A stretch of 64,000 nucleotides of DNA from Campylobacteraceae bacterium (GTDB lineage: Bacteria; Campylobacterota; Campylobacteria; Campylobacterales; Campylobacteraceae). Positions 29,071 through 38,280 of the stretch are shown in pieces. Made by a program: the position numbers and the translations under genes. The first letter of the stretch is position 1; each line of letters opens with the position of its first letter. The stretch is from positions 62,001-126,000 of the forward strand of contig JAISAU010000003.1 of the NCBI GenBank assembly GCA_031266555.1, written 5' to 3'. The notes beneath the pieces are model-generated. The model made no database searches, was not told the DNA's origin, and saw nothing but the letters and a program-made list of their open reading frames with translations.

Positions 29071-29082
29071 ATTTTTTATCGT

Positions 29083-29460
29083 TACATGTAGCGATGTTTA
29101 ATGCCCGCGCACATTACATGTAAATACTCAAAATTAGTTTTTTTATCAGCTATATGTATGGTTTCGTATATTTTACGCTTACATTTTGAATTTTTTAGCT
29201 ACATATAATGATGTTTAACGCCCACGCGCATTACATGTAAGCGTTCAAAATGAGTTTTTTGTTGGTTGCGTGTACGGTTTCACATATATTTTACGCTTAC
29301 ATGTAGACTAATTGTTAAATCTTGTGCGTTATATGTAAGAATTTAAATTAATAATTTGAACTTTTTATAGGCTACATGTATGGCTTTATATATATTTACG
29401 CTTACATGTAGAGTAAGTCTTTAATGTCTTTTTTTATAACCGTTTTTCCAGTACATGTAA
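29083..29460. repeat. Degenerate tandem repeat, about 117/106 bp period, carrying paired TACATGTA sites
   Basis: Three imperfect copies. Perfect TACATGTA octamers start at 29083, 29115, 29232, 29298, 29373, 29403 and 29453 (the last inside the methyltransferase gene); degenerate ones lie at about 29151, 29200, 29267 and 29330. Shared core text includes GATGTTTAATGCCCGCGCAC / GATGTTTAACGCCCACGCGC and TATATTTTACGCTTACAT. Sites come in pairs about 30-32 bases apart. No ORF or CRISPR pattern is present. It fills the whole gap between the acyl-CoA ligase and the methyltransferase. Confidence 0.8.
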
Positions 29461-30432
29461 GTATTCAAGAGTAGACGCCGTTTTACGCTCGCCGTTTTTG
29501 TTTGATATATAACGCCTATGTTCTTTTGTTTTTAAGCAATATTGACCGTATTTTTCCATAACGGCTTTTATCTGTTTTAAACTCATAAGTCCCTCGTTAT
29601 TGTAGCTTAAAAATATGTGCTTAAAATTAGCGTCTTTGATTAACTCCTCAAAACTTTTCAACGCTCTTTTCTTTTTGCAATAGTCGGAGCGAACGTATTT
29701 TCTTATGCCCGTTTTTCCAAAAGGGATAAAATCGTCGTATTTCGCGATAGTGTTTAAAATATGGTAATTCGCTCCATATTGTCTTATGTTGTAGGGCGGA
29801 TCAAGATATAAAATATCGCCGCTAATTTTCTTAATCAAAACATTGCTGTCGGTTTTGTAAACTTCGTGACAATTATTATTTAGTTCAAAATCGGAAGCTA
29901 AAATCTTTAACGGTTTTTTGGCGGATTTTTTCATTTTCTTTAAAAAAGCTCCGTAAATGGACGCCGTATTCGCCACTTTATCGGCGCTTTCAAGCAAACT
30001 TGAAAGTAAAAAATAGTACAAATCGTCGTCTATCTCCCCGCTTTCTCGCCACTCGTTGATTTTCGCCCTGACGGCGTCTATTTTTTTACCGTTTTCATCG
30101 CTGAAATATTGCCTGCCGTTATCGCCGCCAATACAATAATGTTTATATATGAAGCCGTCCTCTAAGGGTTTTAGAGTATTTAGCGCGGCTATGAATTTAT
30201 CGCTGTTTTCTATCGCTTTGTGATTTTGTATATAATTTCTGTTTAGCACATAGCTATACTCTTCTATATCGTTGCTTATAACTTTTTTGACATATTTTTT
30301 GAATGCTTTGCCGATAGTTCCTGTTCCAGCGAATAAATCGCAAAATACTTTATCCTCCAAGCTGCCTACTATCGCCGTAATCTCTTTTTTGATCCAAGGC
30401 GATAATTTTAACTTTGAGCCGATATAGTTCAT
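29434..30432 (-). CDS. D12-class N6-adenine DNA methyltransferase, apparently solitary
   Basis: 332 aa. The SAM-binding motif is CDLFAGTGTIGKAFKKY (about 30-46) and the catalytic motif is ILYLDPPYNIRQYGANYH (DPPY, about 208-225); the N-terminal MNYIGSKLKLSPWIKKEI is the X-motif of D12-class enzymes, so the order is as in Dam/NlaIII-type methyltransferases. It methylates adenine N6 in a specific sequence that cannot be read from the protein. No restriction endonuclease gene is seen next to it (neighbours are a ligase and a STM3941-type protein), so it looks like an orphan. Members that recognise CATG belong to this class, which is of interest because of the TACATGTA array beside it. Confidence 0.88.
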   Translation of the reverse strand: MNYIGSKLKLSPWIKKEITAIVGSLEDKVFCDLFAGTGTIGKAFKKYVKKVISNDIEEYSYVLNRNYIQNHKAIENSDKFIAALNTLKPLEDGFIYKHYCIGGDNGRQYFSDENGKKIDAVRAKINEWRESGEIDDDLYYFLLSSLLESADKVANTASIYGAFLKKMKKSAKKPLKILASDFELNNNCHEVYKTDSNVLIKKISGDILYLDPPYNIRQYGANYHILNTIAKYDDFIPFGKTGIRKYVRSDYCKKKRALKSFEELIKDANFKHIFLSYNNEGLMSLKQIKAVMEKYGQYCLKTKEHRRYISNKNGERKTASTLEYLHVLEKRL

Positions 30433-30436
30433 CTAT

Positions 30437-30952
30437 TTACAACTCTTTACCAAAAACCGCGTCTACGACCTCTTTAACTTCTTGAAAAGAGCATTTCAGA
30501 TTTGAGAGCGGTATCGCCACTTCGCAATCATAATTTGCTATATTTTCTCTCAGCAGTCTTGCTATATAGTCATTTTCGCTATTTAAATATTTATCTCTGT
30601 CTAAAAGCTCTATCATAAGATAATATTCTCCGTCTAACTCCTCTACTCTAACCTCTTTTATGCTTTTTTTACTTATAAATCCAAATGAGAGAAGGCTGGA
30701 TTTATCGGTTATGCCGCTCTCATTTATAATAAGCCCCGCTCTTTTTGAAAGTACGGTTTTGACGCAAAAATATATAATCGCGGCAAAAAAAAGCAAAGAG
30801 ATAAAACTCGAAATCTTAACAACGATAGGATTTATGTTAAGCGACGGAGAGTCGGAGTGTAAAAACACCCAACCCCCCATTAGAAAAAAAACGGCGAAAA
30901 CAACTATGAGAATGTAAAGCTTGCCGTTTTTTAATTCAAATCTAGCTTCCAT
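30437..30952 (-). CDS. STM3941-family membrane protein
   Basis: About 171 aa with two transmembrane helices (about 14-31 and 44-64) followed by a soluble PH-like domain. The pattern GGWVFLHSD ... FFAAIIYFCVKTVLSKRAGL ... INESGITDKSSLLSFGFISK matches the family named after Salmonella STM3941, whose function is unknown. The start chosen is ATG 30952, which overlaps the SstT stop region; an upstream TTG in frame is possible and no clear ribosome binding site is visible. It is probably expressed by coupling from sstT. Confidence 0.72.
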   Translation of the reverse strand: MEARFELKNGKLYILIVVFAVFFLMGGWVFLHSDSPSLNINPIVVKISSFISLLFFAAIIYFCVKTVLSKRAGLIINESGITDKSSLLSFGFISKKSIKEVRVEELDGEYYLMIELLDRDKYLNSENDYIARLLRENIANYDCEVAIPLSNLKCSFQEVKEVVDAVFGKEL

Positions 30953-30953
30953 A

Positions 30954-32177
30954 TTATTGTTCAAATTTTAAAATGGGTTGTTTTTTTGACGCGGCCGCTG
31001 TGAACATAACGTCAGTCGAACTATTAAGCGCGGTTTCTACAGAATCCTGTATTACGCCTACTATAAATCCTATGGCGACCACTTTCATAGCTATATCGCT
31101 ATCTATATTGAAAAGACTGCACGCAAGCGGTATCAATAACAGCGAACCTCCAGCGACTCCTGACGTTCCGCAAGCTCCAAGCGAGGCTATAACGCATAAA
31201 AGTATTGACGAAGCAAAATCAACGCTTATGCCAAGAGTGTGAGCTGTTGCCAAAGTAAAAACGGTAATAGTCACCGCGGCGCCGGACATATTAATAGCGC
31301 TTCCTAAAGGGATGGATATAGAGTATGTATCCTCGTTTAATCCCATTTTTTTACAAAGAGCGAGATTTACGGGCGTATTAGCCGCGGATGAGCGCGTGAA
31401 AAACGCCGTTATGGCGCTCTCTTTTAAACATACAAATATCAGAGGATAAGGATTTCTTCTGGATTTTATATACATAATGATGGGATTTATCACAAAAGCC
31501 ACAAAAAGCATTGAGCTAACAAGCACAATCACCAAATGACCGTAACTTTTAATAGCATCGAAACCGGTTTGCGCGAACGTTTGCGCTATAATGCCAAAGA
31601 TTCCTACAGGAGCTAATCTGATAATAAAATTCACAAGTTTCAAAGCGGATTTATTTACGTCTTTTAAAATCTCTTTCGTAGCGTGCGTACTGCTGTGGTG
31701 AAGCGCTAAACCTATCCCGGTACCCCAAGCCAAAACTCCTATAAAATTGGCGCTTGCCAAAGCGTGTACGGGATTATCCACGATTTTAAATAAAACGTCC
31801 CTCAAAACGTTTTGGATTTTTGCAGGCGCTTGAAGACTTTCCGGCTGCGCTCCCGCGAATACCAAATCTACAGGAAACATAAAACTTATAGCAACAGACA
31901 CAAGAGCCGCTAAAAACATACCTGCCAAATACATTATAAATATCGGTTTTATATCTGTCTTTACATTTAAAGGTTTCGTGGCGATAGCCACAATCACCAA
32001 AATAAATATCAAGATAGGAGCTACCGCTTTTAACGCGCCTACAAAAAGCTCGCCCAACACTCCGACACTAAGCGCCGCCTCTTTTGAGATAAGCGCTAAA
32101 ATTACGCCCAATACCAACCCTATGACAATCTGCAAAACCAAATTGCCGCCCCTAAAAAACTCGATAGTTTTTTTCAT
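30954..32177 (-). CDS. sstT: Serine/threonine:sodium symporter SstT
   Basis: About 407-aa dicarboxylate/amino acid:cation symporter. It closely follows E. coli Sst[81 protein letters not shown] and [20 protein letters not shown]. It should take up Ser and Thr with Na+, important for amino-acid-using Campylobacterota. The ATG at 32177 overlaps the stop of the DUF89 gene (TAATG), implying translational coupling, and AAAGGCG lies at suitable distance. An upstream in-frame ATG (32204) would add nine residues and lacks this support. Confidence 0.93.
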   Translation of the reverse strand: MKKTIEFFRGGNLVLQIVIGLVLGVILALISKEAALSVGVLGELFVGALKAVAPILIFILVIVAIATKPLNVKTDIKPIFIMYLAGMFLAALVSVAISFMFPVDLVFAGAQPESLQAPAKIQNVLRDVLFKIVDNPVHALASANFIGVLAWGTGIGLALHHSSTHATKEILKDVNKSALKLVNFIIRLAPVGIFGIIAQTFAQTGFDAIKSYGHLVIVLVSSMLFVAFVINPIIMYIKSRRNPYPLIFVCLKESAITAFFTRSSAANTPVNLALCKKMGLNEDTYSISIPLGSAINMSGAAVTITVFTLATAHTLGISVDFASSILLCVIASLGACGTSGVAGGSLLLIPLACSLFNIDSDIAMKVVAIGFIVGVIQDSVETALNSSTDVMFTAAASKKQPILKFEQ

Positions 32178-33046
32178 TAATACGCCTTTGAACTTTTTTT
32201 GCAAATCAGCGCGCCAAGCGGAGCATTAATATCCTCGCCTACCACGCCGCACTTTACTTTAAACAGATGAAATATGTCAAACCCCTGGTATTCGCTCAAA
32301 CACTCATAATTTCCCATACCTTTCGCGATAATCAAATCAGCCTCTTTAAATAACTGTAGCGCTTTTTTATCCGCCAACTCCAACACAAATCCGGGAGTCG
32401 GCACGCCGCTATCTATAACAATAGCCGCTTCGTCCATTTTGGAGTTAATCGCGTCTTGATACGTTATATCGTTTATTATAGGTTTTCCTCTTGTGAAATA
32501 GTAGATTTTAATACCTTGGAAAAGTTCTTTTATAAGATTTATATATATTTTGTCAAATACCTCTTCACCGGCGTTATCAGATATGTACACAATCCTTTTT
32601 GCTTTTCGCAAAGCAGCTTTTAAAAAGATATAATCATCAATAAAAAATTCGCTTTCCAAAACTTTTTCGAGCTCTTCTTTTAGATCGTATTGAACATACG
32701 AAGCTAAATCTATCACATTTCCGACGACGGCGATTTTAGTCGCTGTTAAAAGTTTATCCGCGGAGTTTTGTATGTATTGTTCGCACATCGCTCTAAACTC
32801 TTCCGCTTTTTTAGAAGATGTCTTTTTGATATCTTTATATATATCGTCGGTTTCCAGATATTTTGCCGCGTCTTCATAAAATTTATAAGCGTTTCGCGGA
32901 GGCGAGAGAGTATCGTCAAAATTCGCTACATGTACGCTCGCGATATTTAAAATCGCCTCTTTATCGCTATCGTTCAAACTCAATAACTCTCCTACCCTCG
33001 CGGCTTGTTTTATAACGCACTCTTTGCACACATCTTGAATCTTCAT
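32177..33046 (-). CDS. DUF89/ARMT1-like damage-control phosphatase family protein
   Basis: 289 aa. Features of DUF89 proteins: an N-terminal [13 protein letters not shown] metal/structural segment, helical domain to about 140, [11 protein letters not shown] (about 110), and the metal-binding core [16 protein letters not shown] (about 158-173), [11 protein letters not shown] (about 212) and [15 protein letters not shown] (about 238). Characterised relatives are metal-dependent phosphatases that remove damaged sugar phosphates or act on related metabolites; the substrate here is unknown. It sits four bases downstream of phoH and overlaps sstT. Confidence 0.82.
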   Translation of the reverse strand: MKIQDVCKECVIKQAARVGELLSLNDSDKEAILNIASVHVANFDDTLSPPRNAYKFYEDAAKYLETDDIYKDIKKTSSKKAEEFRAMCEQYIQNSADKLLTATKIAVVGNVIDLASYVQYDLKEELEKVLESEFFIDDYIFLKAALRKAKRIVYISDNAGEEVFDKIYINLIKELFQGIKIYYFTRGKPIINDITYQDAINSKMDEAAIVIDSGVPTPGFVLELADKKALQLFKEADLIIAKGMGNYECLSEYQGFDIFHLFKVKCGVVGEDINAPLGALICKKSSKAY

Positions 33047-33049
33047 AAG

Positions 33050-34429
33050 TTAACGTTGCTTTTTATTTTCATATACTCGCTCGCTAAATTCTGCGAATTT
33101 GCCGCGAACCGCTTTTTGCAAATCAATCGCGAACATGTAAAGCTCGGGGTGAACTTTGGTCGTAAGTTTTAAAAGGCTTGTCAATCCGTTGTTATATTTA
33201 TTTAAATAAAGATTGTCTATTTGTCTATTTGAACCTATGACTATAGCCATACATGTATCGTCAAGTCTTGATAAAATAAGCTGAGTGGTATTTTCAGAAC
33301 TGTTTTGCCATTCGTCCAGTATTACGATAGCGTCGCTCAATGTTCTGCCTCTCGCTTCTCCTGGCCATAACTTTTCTATGCGATAACGTTCCATCATTTC
33401 GGTAATTTTTGAATTTATAGACTCAACGCTCTCTTTATTTTCGGTCTTTTTCAACACCCTTTTGGCGATAAATTCCAAAGTATCGTAAAGAGCCATATTG
33501 TATATCCTAAACTTTTCGTCGTTTCCGGATAAATACCCCACATCGGCGCCTTTATCAAGACTCTCTATGGAGTTTCTGACATAAACTATCTTGTCGTAAG
33601 AGCCTTTGTCTATAAGCCTCATAGCAGAAGATATGGCTATAAGCGTTTTCCCGCTTCCCGCTTTCGCGTCAATGACCACAATATTATAAAGATTTGACAA
33701 AATAGCTTTCATAAAAAATCTTTGACGAGTATTCACAGGTTTTACTTTCATGCCTCTAAAATCATTCTCATCAAGCGGCAAAATCCGTTCATTGTGAACT
33801 ATAGCGTAAGATTTATTGCCGTCTTCTGAATAAAACTCATAACAAAAATTTTCTATTTTGTGTTCGGGATTAATCTTTTTTATATTCATATTTTCAAGAG
33901 AGTTAAAATACGAAGAATCGAGCGGAATACTTTTTAAAAACTCTCTTTGAGGAACTTCGGAGCGATCTTCTCTTAAAGACTCTATCTTTAAATTTTTGAA
34001 AAGCCCAAACATTCTAGCATACACGTCTATGGACACAAAAATGACTTTTTGCCCTTTATAATAACTCCTCGCCATATCCGCCGTTTCGATTATGCGCTTG
34101 TCGTTACTCTCGGTTATATGCCTTGCTTCTATGTCGGATTCGTAATTTGTTTTTGTCATAAGATGGATATTGTAACTGCCGTTATATAGCTTTACAACCC
34201 GACAGTTTTCCGCTATATCTACCTCTTTGACTTTGGATTCGGCTAAAAATCTCGCGAATTCTCTCGCTTGAAACCCAAGCTCGTCAATCTGCTTTTTTTT
34301 CTCTTCAAGTTCCACTAAAACGGTTTCTGGAATCACTACAATATTTTTTCCGTCTTCCGAAAGGTTTTTCACATTTTGAATGCTTTGTAAAACTATATTT
34401 GTGTCTATTACATAAACTTTATCAGCCAT
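33050..34429 (-). CDS. PhoH family protein: PIN domain fused to PhoH-like ATPase
   Basis: 459 aa. An N-terminal PIN domain (about 1-150) starts KVYVIDTNIVLQ with its acidic residues, and continues VVIPETVLVELEEKKKQIDE. The PhoH ATPase domain (about 225-450) has Walker A VIDAKAGSGKTLIAISSAMR and Walker B TLSDAIVILDEWQNSSENTT, followed by AIVIGSNRQID. This PIN-PhoH2 architecture is associated with RNA helicase/RNase activity in some bacteria; its job here is inferred only. It lies between an aldehyde dehydrogenase and the DUF89 gene, all on the minus strand. Confidence 0.88.
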   Translation of the reverse strand: MADKVYVIDTNIVLQSIQNVKNLSEDGKNIVVIPETVLVELEEKKKQIDELGFQAREFARFLAESKVKEVDIAENCRVVKLYNGSYNIHLMTKTNYESDIEARHITESNDKRIIETADMARSYYKGQKVIFVSIDVYARMFGLFKNLKIESLREDRSEVPQREFLKSIPLDSSYFNSLENMNIKKINPEHKIENFCYEFYSEDGNKSYAIVHNERILPLDENDFRGMKVKPVNTRQRFFMKAILSNLYNIVVIDAKAGSGKTLIAISSAMRLIDKGSYDKIVYVRNSIESLDKGADVGYLSGNDEKFRIYNMALYDTLEFIAKRVLKKTENKESVESINSKITEMMERYRIEKLWPGEARGRTLSDAIVILDEWQNSSENTTQLILSRLDDTCMAIVIGSNRQIDNLYLNKYNNGLTSLLKLTTKVHPELYMFAIDLQKAVRGKFAEFSERVYENKKQR

Positions 34430-34445
34430 AAAACCTCAATATATT

Positions 34446-35852
34446 TTAAGAGATAATTCTAAATTGCGTATAATCGTCAATTCTATTCGCGCCAATTCCG
34501 GATTGTTTCGCTCCTACATGTAACACTAAACCCTTACCCTCATATACGGCTTTATTGATATAAACCCAACCTGCCGTTATTTGAGAGGCGATCTTGCTCG
34601 CTCTATTGACATCGGAAGAGCTCACGTAACCGGCAAGCCCATAGATAGTGTCATTCGCCATTTCTACGGCTTCATCTTCATTTTTATATGTTAAAACGGA
34701 CAACACGGGACCAAATATCTCATCTTTAGCTATCTTCATATTCGGCTTTACATTTGTAAAAATAGTAGGTTTAGCGTAATATCCCTTAAGTCCTTCCAAT
34801 TTCCCAAGTCCGCCGACAAGCAAGGTAGCGCCTTCGTCAATGCCTCGTTTTATATACAACTGCACTCTGTCAAATTGCGTCTTATTTACTAAAGGTCCTA
34901 TATAACAATCCTCGTCTTCTATATTTCCAATTTTTATATCTTTTAAAGCTTTTAATAAAAGTTCGCTTACTATCTCCAACTTATCATGAGGAATCAAAAG
35001 TCGGCTTCCTGCGTGACAAGCCTGTCCGCTATTACTAAAAGCGATGGTAAGAGCCATAGGAATAGCGATACTCAGATCGGCGTCGTCCAATATGATATTG
35101 GGCGATTTACCGCCAAGTTCCAGAATAGTCCTCTTTATCATTTTCGCCGCGTACGCGCTTATCTGTCTGCCCACTTTTGTAGAACCTGTGAAATTTATCA
35201 ACGAGATATCTTTGTGACTTGCAAGGTCTTTTCCTACCTCCTCGCCTACGCCGTTTACGATATTTAAAATACCTTTTGGAAGATTCGCCTCTTTAAAACA
35301 CTCGCAAAGAATTTGAGTTTGTATCGCGCTGTATTCGCTTGGTTTTACGACAATACTGCAACCTGCCGCGATTGCCGAAGCCGTTTTTTGACAAATATGA
35401 GTATAATTCGCATTCCAAGGAGCTATGGCGGCGACTACGCCAAGAGGAGTTTTGAGTATTTTTGTGCCATCTTCAAGTTCGCTTTCAAACTGAAATTCTT
35501 CCATTTGCTTTTTTGCCGCAAGAAAAGTGTTTTTAGCGAATGCAGTTCTTCGTTTCGCGGCTGTTATCGGAGAACCGTACTCCAAAATAGCCGCTTCGTT
35601 TAATTCATCTTCTCTTTTACTCATAGCGTCGTATAAGCTTTGCAGTATTTCGCCGCGTCTTTTGATGGAAGTTTTGGAAAATGAGACAAAAGCTTCTTTA
35701 GCGCATTTTACGGCATAATTCACATCTTTTTTATCGCATAGAGTAACTTTGCCCAATATATCCAGCGTATCCGGATTTATAATGTCCATTGTTTTTGTGC
35801 CGTGCGGTTTTATAAAATCGCCGTTTACGTACACCTTATCTATGATTTTCAT
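34446..35852 (-). CDS. NAD(P)-dependent aldehyde dehydrogenase
   Basis: About 468 aa, aldehyde dehydrogenase superfamily. Motifs: VAAIAPWNANYTHICQKTAS (substrate/NAD loop, about 133), NFTGSTKVGRQISAY (about 217), the catalytic Glu in ILELGGKSPNIILDDADL (about 244-262) and the catalytic Cys in NSGQACHAGSRLLIP (about 282); EIFGPVLSVLTYKNEDEAVE near 380. The start ATG (35852) follows AGAGG; an upstream TTG in frame is less likely. It should oxidise an aldehyde to the acid; substrate not identifiable. Confidence 0.88.
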   Translation of the reverse strand: MKIIDKVYVNGDFIKPHGTKTMDIINPDTLDILGKVTLCDKKDVNYAVKCAKEAFVSFSKTSIKRRGEILQSLYDAMSKREDELNEAAILEYGSPITAAKRRTAFAKNTFLAAKKQMEEFQFESELEDGTKILKTPLGVVAAIAPWNANYTHICQKTASAIAAGCSIVVKPSEYSAIQTQILCECFKEANLPKGILNIVNGVGEEVGKDLASHKDISLINFTGSTKVGRQISAYAAKMIKRTILELGGKSPNIILDDADLSIAIPMALTIAFSNSGQACHAGSRLLIPHDKLEIVSELLLKALKDIKIGNIEDEDCYIGPLVNKTQFDRVQLYIKRGIDEGATLLVGGLGKLEGLKGYYAKPTIFTNVKPNMKIAKDEIFGPVLSVLTYKNEDEAVEMANDTIYGLAGYVSSSDVNRASKIASQITAGWVYINKAVYEGKGLVLHVGAKQSGIGANRIDDYTQFRIIS

Positions 35853-36142
35853 TTTTAACAAGCCTCTAATAGTTATGCGCTATCTTATAAAATAGTGATT
35901 GTACCAATAAATAATTGATAAAAAGGTAAAATCAAAAGGCTTTTATGTAGTTATATTGTTTGAAGTATTTTTATTAAAATTTTATATTTTTATTTTCGAT
36001 ATTACAGTTCAAGCTTTTATTATGAATAAAAATGCGCCTGCTACATGTAAAGGATATTTAAAAAATAGAATTTAAAATTATAAGCGGATAAAAAAATGTA
36101 TGCAGGCTTTATCTTAGGTTATGATAAAGCCTTTTAAAAAAT
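35853..36142. other. Intergenic region between the ALDH gene and rplS
   Basis: Low-complexity AT-rich region without a gene. It contains one TACATGTA at about 36042 and the rplS-side terminator hairpin (36104-36132). Confidence 0.4.
36104..36132 (-). terminator. Terminator of the ffh-rpsP-...-rplS run
   Basis: Perfect 10-bp inverted repeat AGGCTTTATC / GATAAAGCCT with a 9-base loop, about ten bases after the rplS stop on the minus strand. A run of T follows a little further (CATTTTTTTATCC). Confidence 0.75.
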
Positions 36143-36499
36143 TTACTGTTTAAGCTCTTTAATTCTTGCGGCTTTGCCACGTAGTTTTCTCAAATAAAAT
36201 AGTTTCGCTCTTCTTACAAGTCCTCTTCTTACTAGTTGTATACTCTCGATACTATCGCTGTAAATTGGAAATATTCTCTCGACTCCCACGCTATTAGCGC
36301 CGATTTTACGAATAATAAAAGTCTCGCCCGTGCCGCTTCCGCGTCTTGCTATGCATACGCCTTCAAAGTTTTGAATTCTTTGCTTATCGCCCTCTTTGAT
36401 TCTAACGGCTACTCTTAATGTATCGCCCGCACGAAACTCAGGAATCGCTTTGTTTGTTATTTGCGCATTTTCAAACGCTTCAATATATTTATTTCGCAT
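36143..36499 (-). CDS. rplS: 50S ribosomal protein L19
   Basis: 118 aa. Starts [20 protein letters not shown] and shows the conserved [44 protein letters not shown]-like [20 protein letters not shown] and [15 protein letters not shown]. The start at 36499 is supported by GAGGAA and by family length; the frame is open for 21 more codons upstream inside trmD. L19 sits at the 30S-50S interface. It is the last gene of the operon before a clear terminator, and it overlaps the trmD 3' end. Confidence 0.97.
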   Translation of the reverse strand: MRNKYIEAFENAQITNKAIPEFRAGDTLRVAVRIKEGDKQRIQNFEGVCIARRGSGTGETFIIRKIGANSVGVERIFPIYSDSIESIQLVRRGLVRRAKLFYLRKLRGKAARIKELKQ

Positions 36500-37190
36500 G
36501 ATAGTTCCTCTTATTTTTAACCATTTTATACAGATCAGGTCTATGAAAGCAAGTTTTAGCATATGCCATTCTGTTTTTTAAGCGCGAGATTATAGCGTGG
36601 TTTCCCTTTAGAAAGTCTGAGGGAACGGGCGAATCGTTATATACATTTGGCTTCGTAAAAGACGGGGCTTCCAAAAGAGTATTTTCAAAACTCTCTTCAA
36701 GTAACGACTCTTCATTTCCGAGCACATTATCTATCATTCTGCTGATGGCGTCGCACATACAAAGTGACGGAAGTTCCCCGCCGGTCAAAACAAAATCGCC
36801 TACGGAAAAAACTTCGTCGGCATAAATTTCTATAACTCTTTCGTCAACTCCCTCATATCTTCCGCACACAAAAACTATATGTTTTTTTTTGGATAATCTT
36901 TTGGCGTCGTTTTGCGTAAAGCTTTTGCCCGCAGGCGTTGGAAATACAAAATACGCCTCTTTAGAATTTATATGCTCTAATGTGTCGAACAAAGGTTGAG
37001 CGCTCATCAAAAGCCCCGCTCCGCCGCCTACTTTATAATCGTCGACTTTTTTGTGTTTATCAACGCTAAAATCGCGCGGATTTATACAATCTATTTGTAT
37101 CAAGCCGTTCTCTTTGGCGCGCGAAAGAATAGAATCCTCAAAATACGGGTATATGAGATTTGGAAAAAGCGTAACAAAAGTAAAATTCAT
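36489..37190 (-). CDS. trmD: tRNA (guanine-N1)-methyltransferase
   Basis: 233-aa SPOUT methyltransferase that makes m1G37 in tRNA. Motifs: [59 protein letters not shown] (deep trefoil knot) and [20 protein letters not shown]. Normal length. It lies two bases downstream of rimM and overlaps rplS by 11 bases, in the standard rpsP-rimM-trmD-rplS order. Confidence 0.96.
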   Translation of the reverse strand: MNFTFVTLFPNLIYPYFEDSILSRAKENGLIQIDCINPRDFSVDKHKKVDDYKVGGGAGLLMSAQPLFDTLEHINSKEAYFVFPTPAGKSFTQNDAKRLSKKKHIVFVCGRYEGVDERVIEIYADEVFSVGDFVLTGGELPSLCMCDAISRMIDNVLGNEESLLEESFENTLLEAPSFTKPNVYNDSPVPSDFLKGNHAIISRLKNRMAYAKTCFHRPDLYKMVKNKRNYHAK

Positions 37191-37192
37191 AT

Positions 37193-37720
37193 TTATTCCA
37201 AAAAATATACGACGTCTTTAGTAACAATCTTTTGAATGTCAATGTCTACATGTAAGATAAACTTATCTATATAAGGTATCAAAAACTCTTTTTGCGACCC
37301 TTCTTTTATAAATTTCTCATCTGTCTTTACATGTAAATAATCTTGAGAGCTTATGCGTTCTATATCGTCCACTACGCCTAAAGTTTGCTCGTTTTCCACA
37401 ATTTTACAGCCTATGATATCAAACCAGAAAAACTCGTCTTTTTCCAATTTACAACTATCTCTTGTGGCTTCTCTTGTGGTTTTTAGAATTTTATTTGTAA
37501 GTTTAAAAGCTGCGTCTCTATCGTTCATACCGACAAAACGCACAAGACTTTTTTCTTTATCAAGTTCCGCTATCTCAAGGCTTTCGTCTTCATCTATAAA
37601 AAAACGTCCGCCTTTTTTGAATTGTTCCGGAAAATCGCTGAAATTATGAAGCTTAAGAAAACCCTTAAGCCCCACGGCACGACCAAGTTTCGCAACTTCT
37701 ACAAGCTCGCTACTCTTCAT
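37193..37720 (-). CDS. rimM: Ribosome maturation factor RimM
   Basis: 175 aa. The N-terminal RimM domain ([20 protein letters not shown] ... [17 protein letters not shown]) is followed by a PRC-barrel ([46 protein letters not shown]). It assists 30S head assembly around S19. It overlaps the KH-domain gene by 11 bases. Two TACATGTA palindromes lie within the gene, at 37247 and 37328; the second encodes the LHVK of the PRC region. Confidence 0.93.
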   Translation of the reverse strand: MKSSELVEVAKLGRAVGLKGFLKLHNFSDFPEQFKKGGRFFIDEDESLEIAELDKEKSLVRFVGMNDRDAAFKLTNKILKTTREATRDSCKLEKDEFFWFDIIGCKIVENEQTLGVVDDIERISSQDYLHVKTDEKFIKEGSQKEFLIPYIDKFILHVDIDIQKIVTKDVVYFLE

Positions 37721-37958
37721 CGTCGGATTTTATATTGATACGATAAGATTTTCCGCTTTTAGCTTTGCAAGCCGCGATAATAGTTTTGATAGCGTTTATA
37801 ACTTTACCGTCTTTGCCGATAATTTTGCCCGTATCGGTTTTGTCGACATATATCGTAATCTCGCTGAAAGTATCGTCCACTTCGTTCGTTTCAACGCGTA
37901 CGCTATTTGGATTTTCAACCATCAGTTTCGCGAACTCTTTTAAAAATATATCGATCAT
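37710..37958 (-). CDS. khpA: KH-domain RNA-binding protein (KhpA/YlqC family)
   Basis: 82 aa, a single type II KH domain with IGKDGKVINAIKTIIAACKA (GxxG loop as GKDG, about 47-50). Family members are small RNA-binding proteins (KhpA) coded next to rpsP in many bacteria. It starts directly behind rpsP (one base apart) and overlaps rimM. The name is a family assignment; no targets are known here. Confidence 0.88.
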   Translation of the reverse strand: MIDIFLKEFAKLMVENPNSVRVETNEVDDTFSEITIYVDKTDTGKIIGKDGKVINAIKTIIAACKAKSGKSYRINIKSDDEE

Positions 37959-37959
37959 A

Positions 37960-38190
37960 TCAATTTCCGGTAAGCTTTGCTACCCTATCGCTCAACTTCG
38001 CGCCAACGCCTTTCCAATAGCTCAAACGCTCTGTGTCAAATTTCACGGTAACCGGTTCTGTTAAAGGGTTATAGTATCCCAATATCTCTATCCAATTTCC
38101 GTCGCGTCGCTTTCTGCTGTCTGTAACTACAATACGATAAAAAGGTCGTTTTGTTCTTCCTACTCGTGTTAGTCGTACTACTGTTGCCAT
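37960..38190 (-). CDS. rpsP: 30S ribosomal protein S16
   Basis: 76 aa, beginning [20 protein letters not shown] and including [20 protein letters not shown], the conserved S16 core. The ATG at 38190 is preceded by GAGGAGA about eight bases upstream; an in-frame ATG six codons earlier overlaps that ribosome binding site and is unlikely. It follows ffh after an 90-base gap that contains a long hairpin. Confidence 0.96.
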   Translation of the reverse strand: MATVVRLTRVGRTKRPFYRIVVTDSRKRRDGNWIEILGYYNPLTEPVTVKFDTERLSYWKGVGAKLSDRVAKLTGN

Positions 38191-38238
38191 AGTATCTCGT
38201 CTCCTCATAAATAATAAAAAAATTAAGTCCTGTACGGC

Positions 38239-38273
38239 TTAGATATAAGTGTTAAAAAAATACTTATATCTAA
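38239..38273. terminator. 12-bp hairpin between ffh and rpsP
   Basis: Perfect inverted repeat TTAGATATAAGT / ACTTATATCTAA with an 11-base A-rich loop (on the minus strand the loop is T-rich), eight bases after the ffh stop. On the minus strand it is followed further on by AATTTTTTTA (38212-38221 region). It may be a partial terminator, attenuator or mRNA-processing site that sets rpsP expression apart from ffh. Confidence 0.55.
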
Positions 38274-38280
38274 ACTTTAA

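Noticed and set aside
29083-29410. Repeat region considered as a CRISPR array
   Set aside because: Units are about 110 bp and degenerate with no constant spacer/repeat alternation, and no cas genes are near.
37247-37335. TACATGTA sites inside rimM taken as promoters or terminators
   Set aside because: They are in frame coding text and share the octamer found across the window; no other promoter or terminator features are present.
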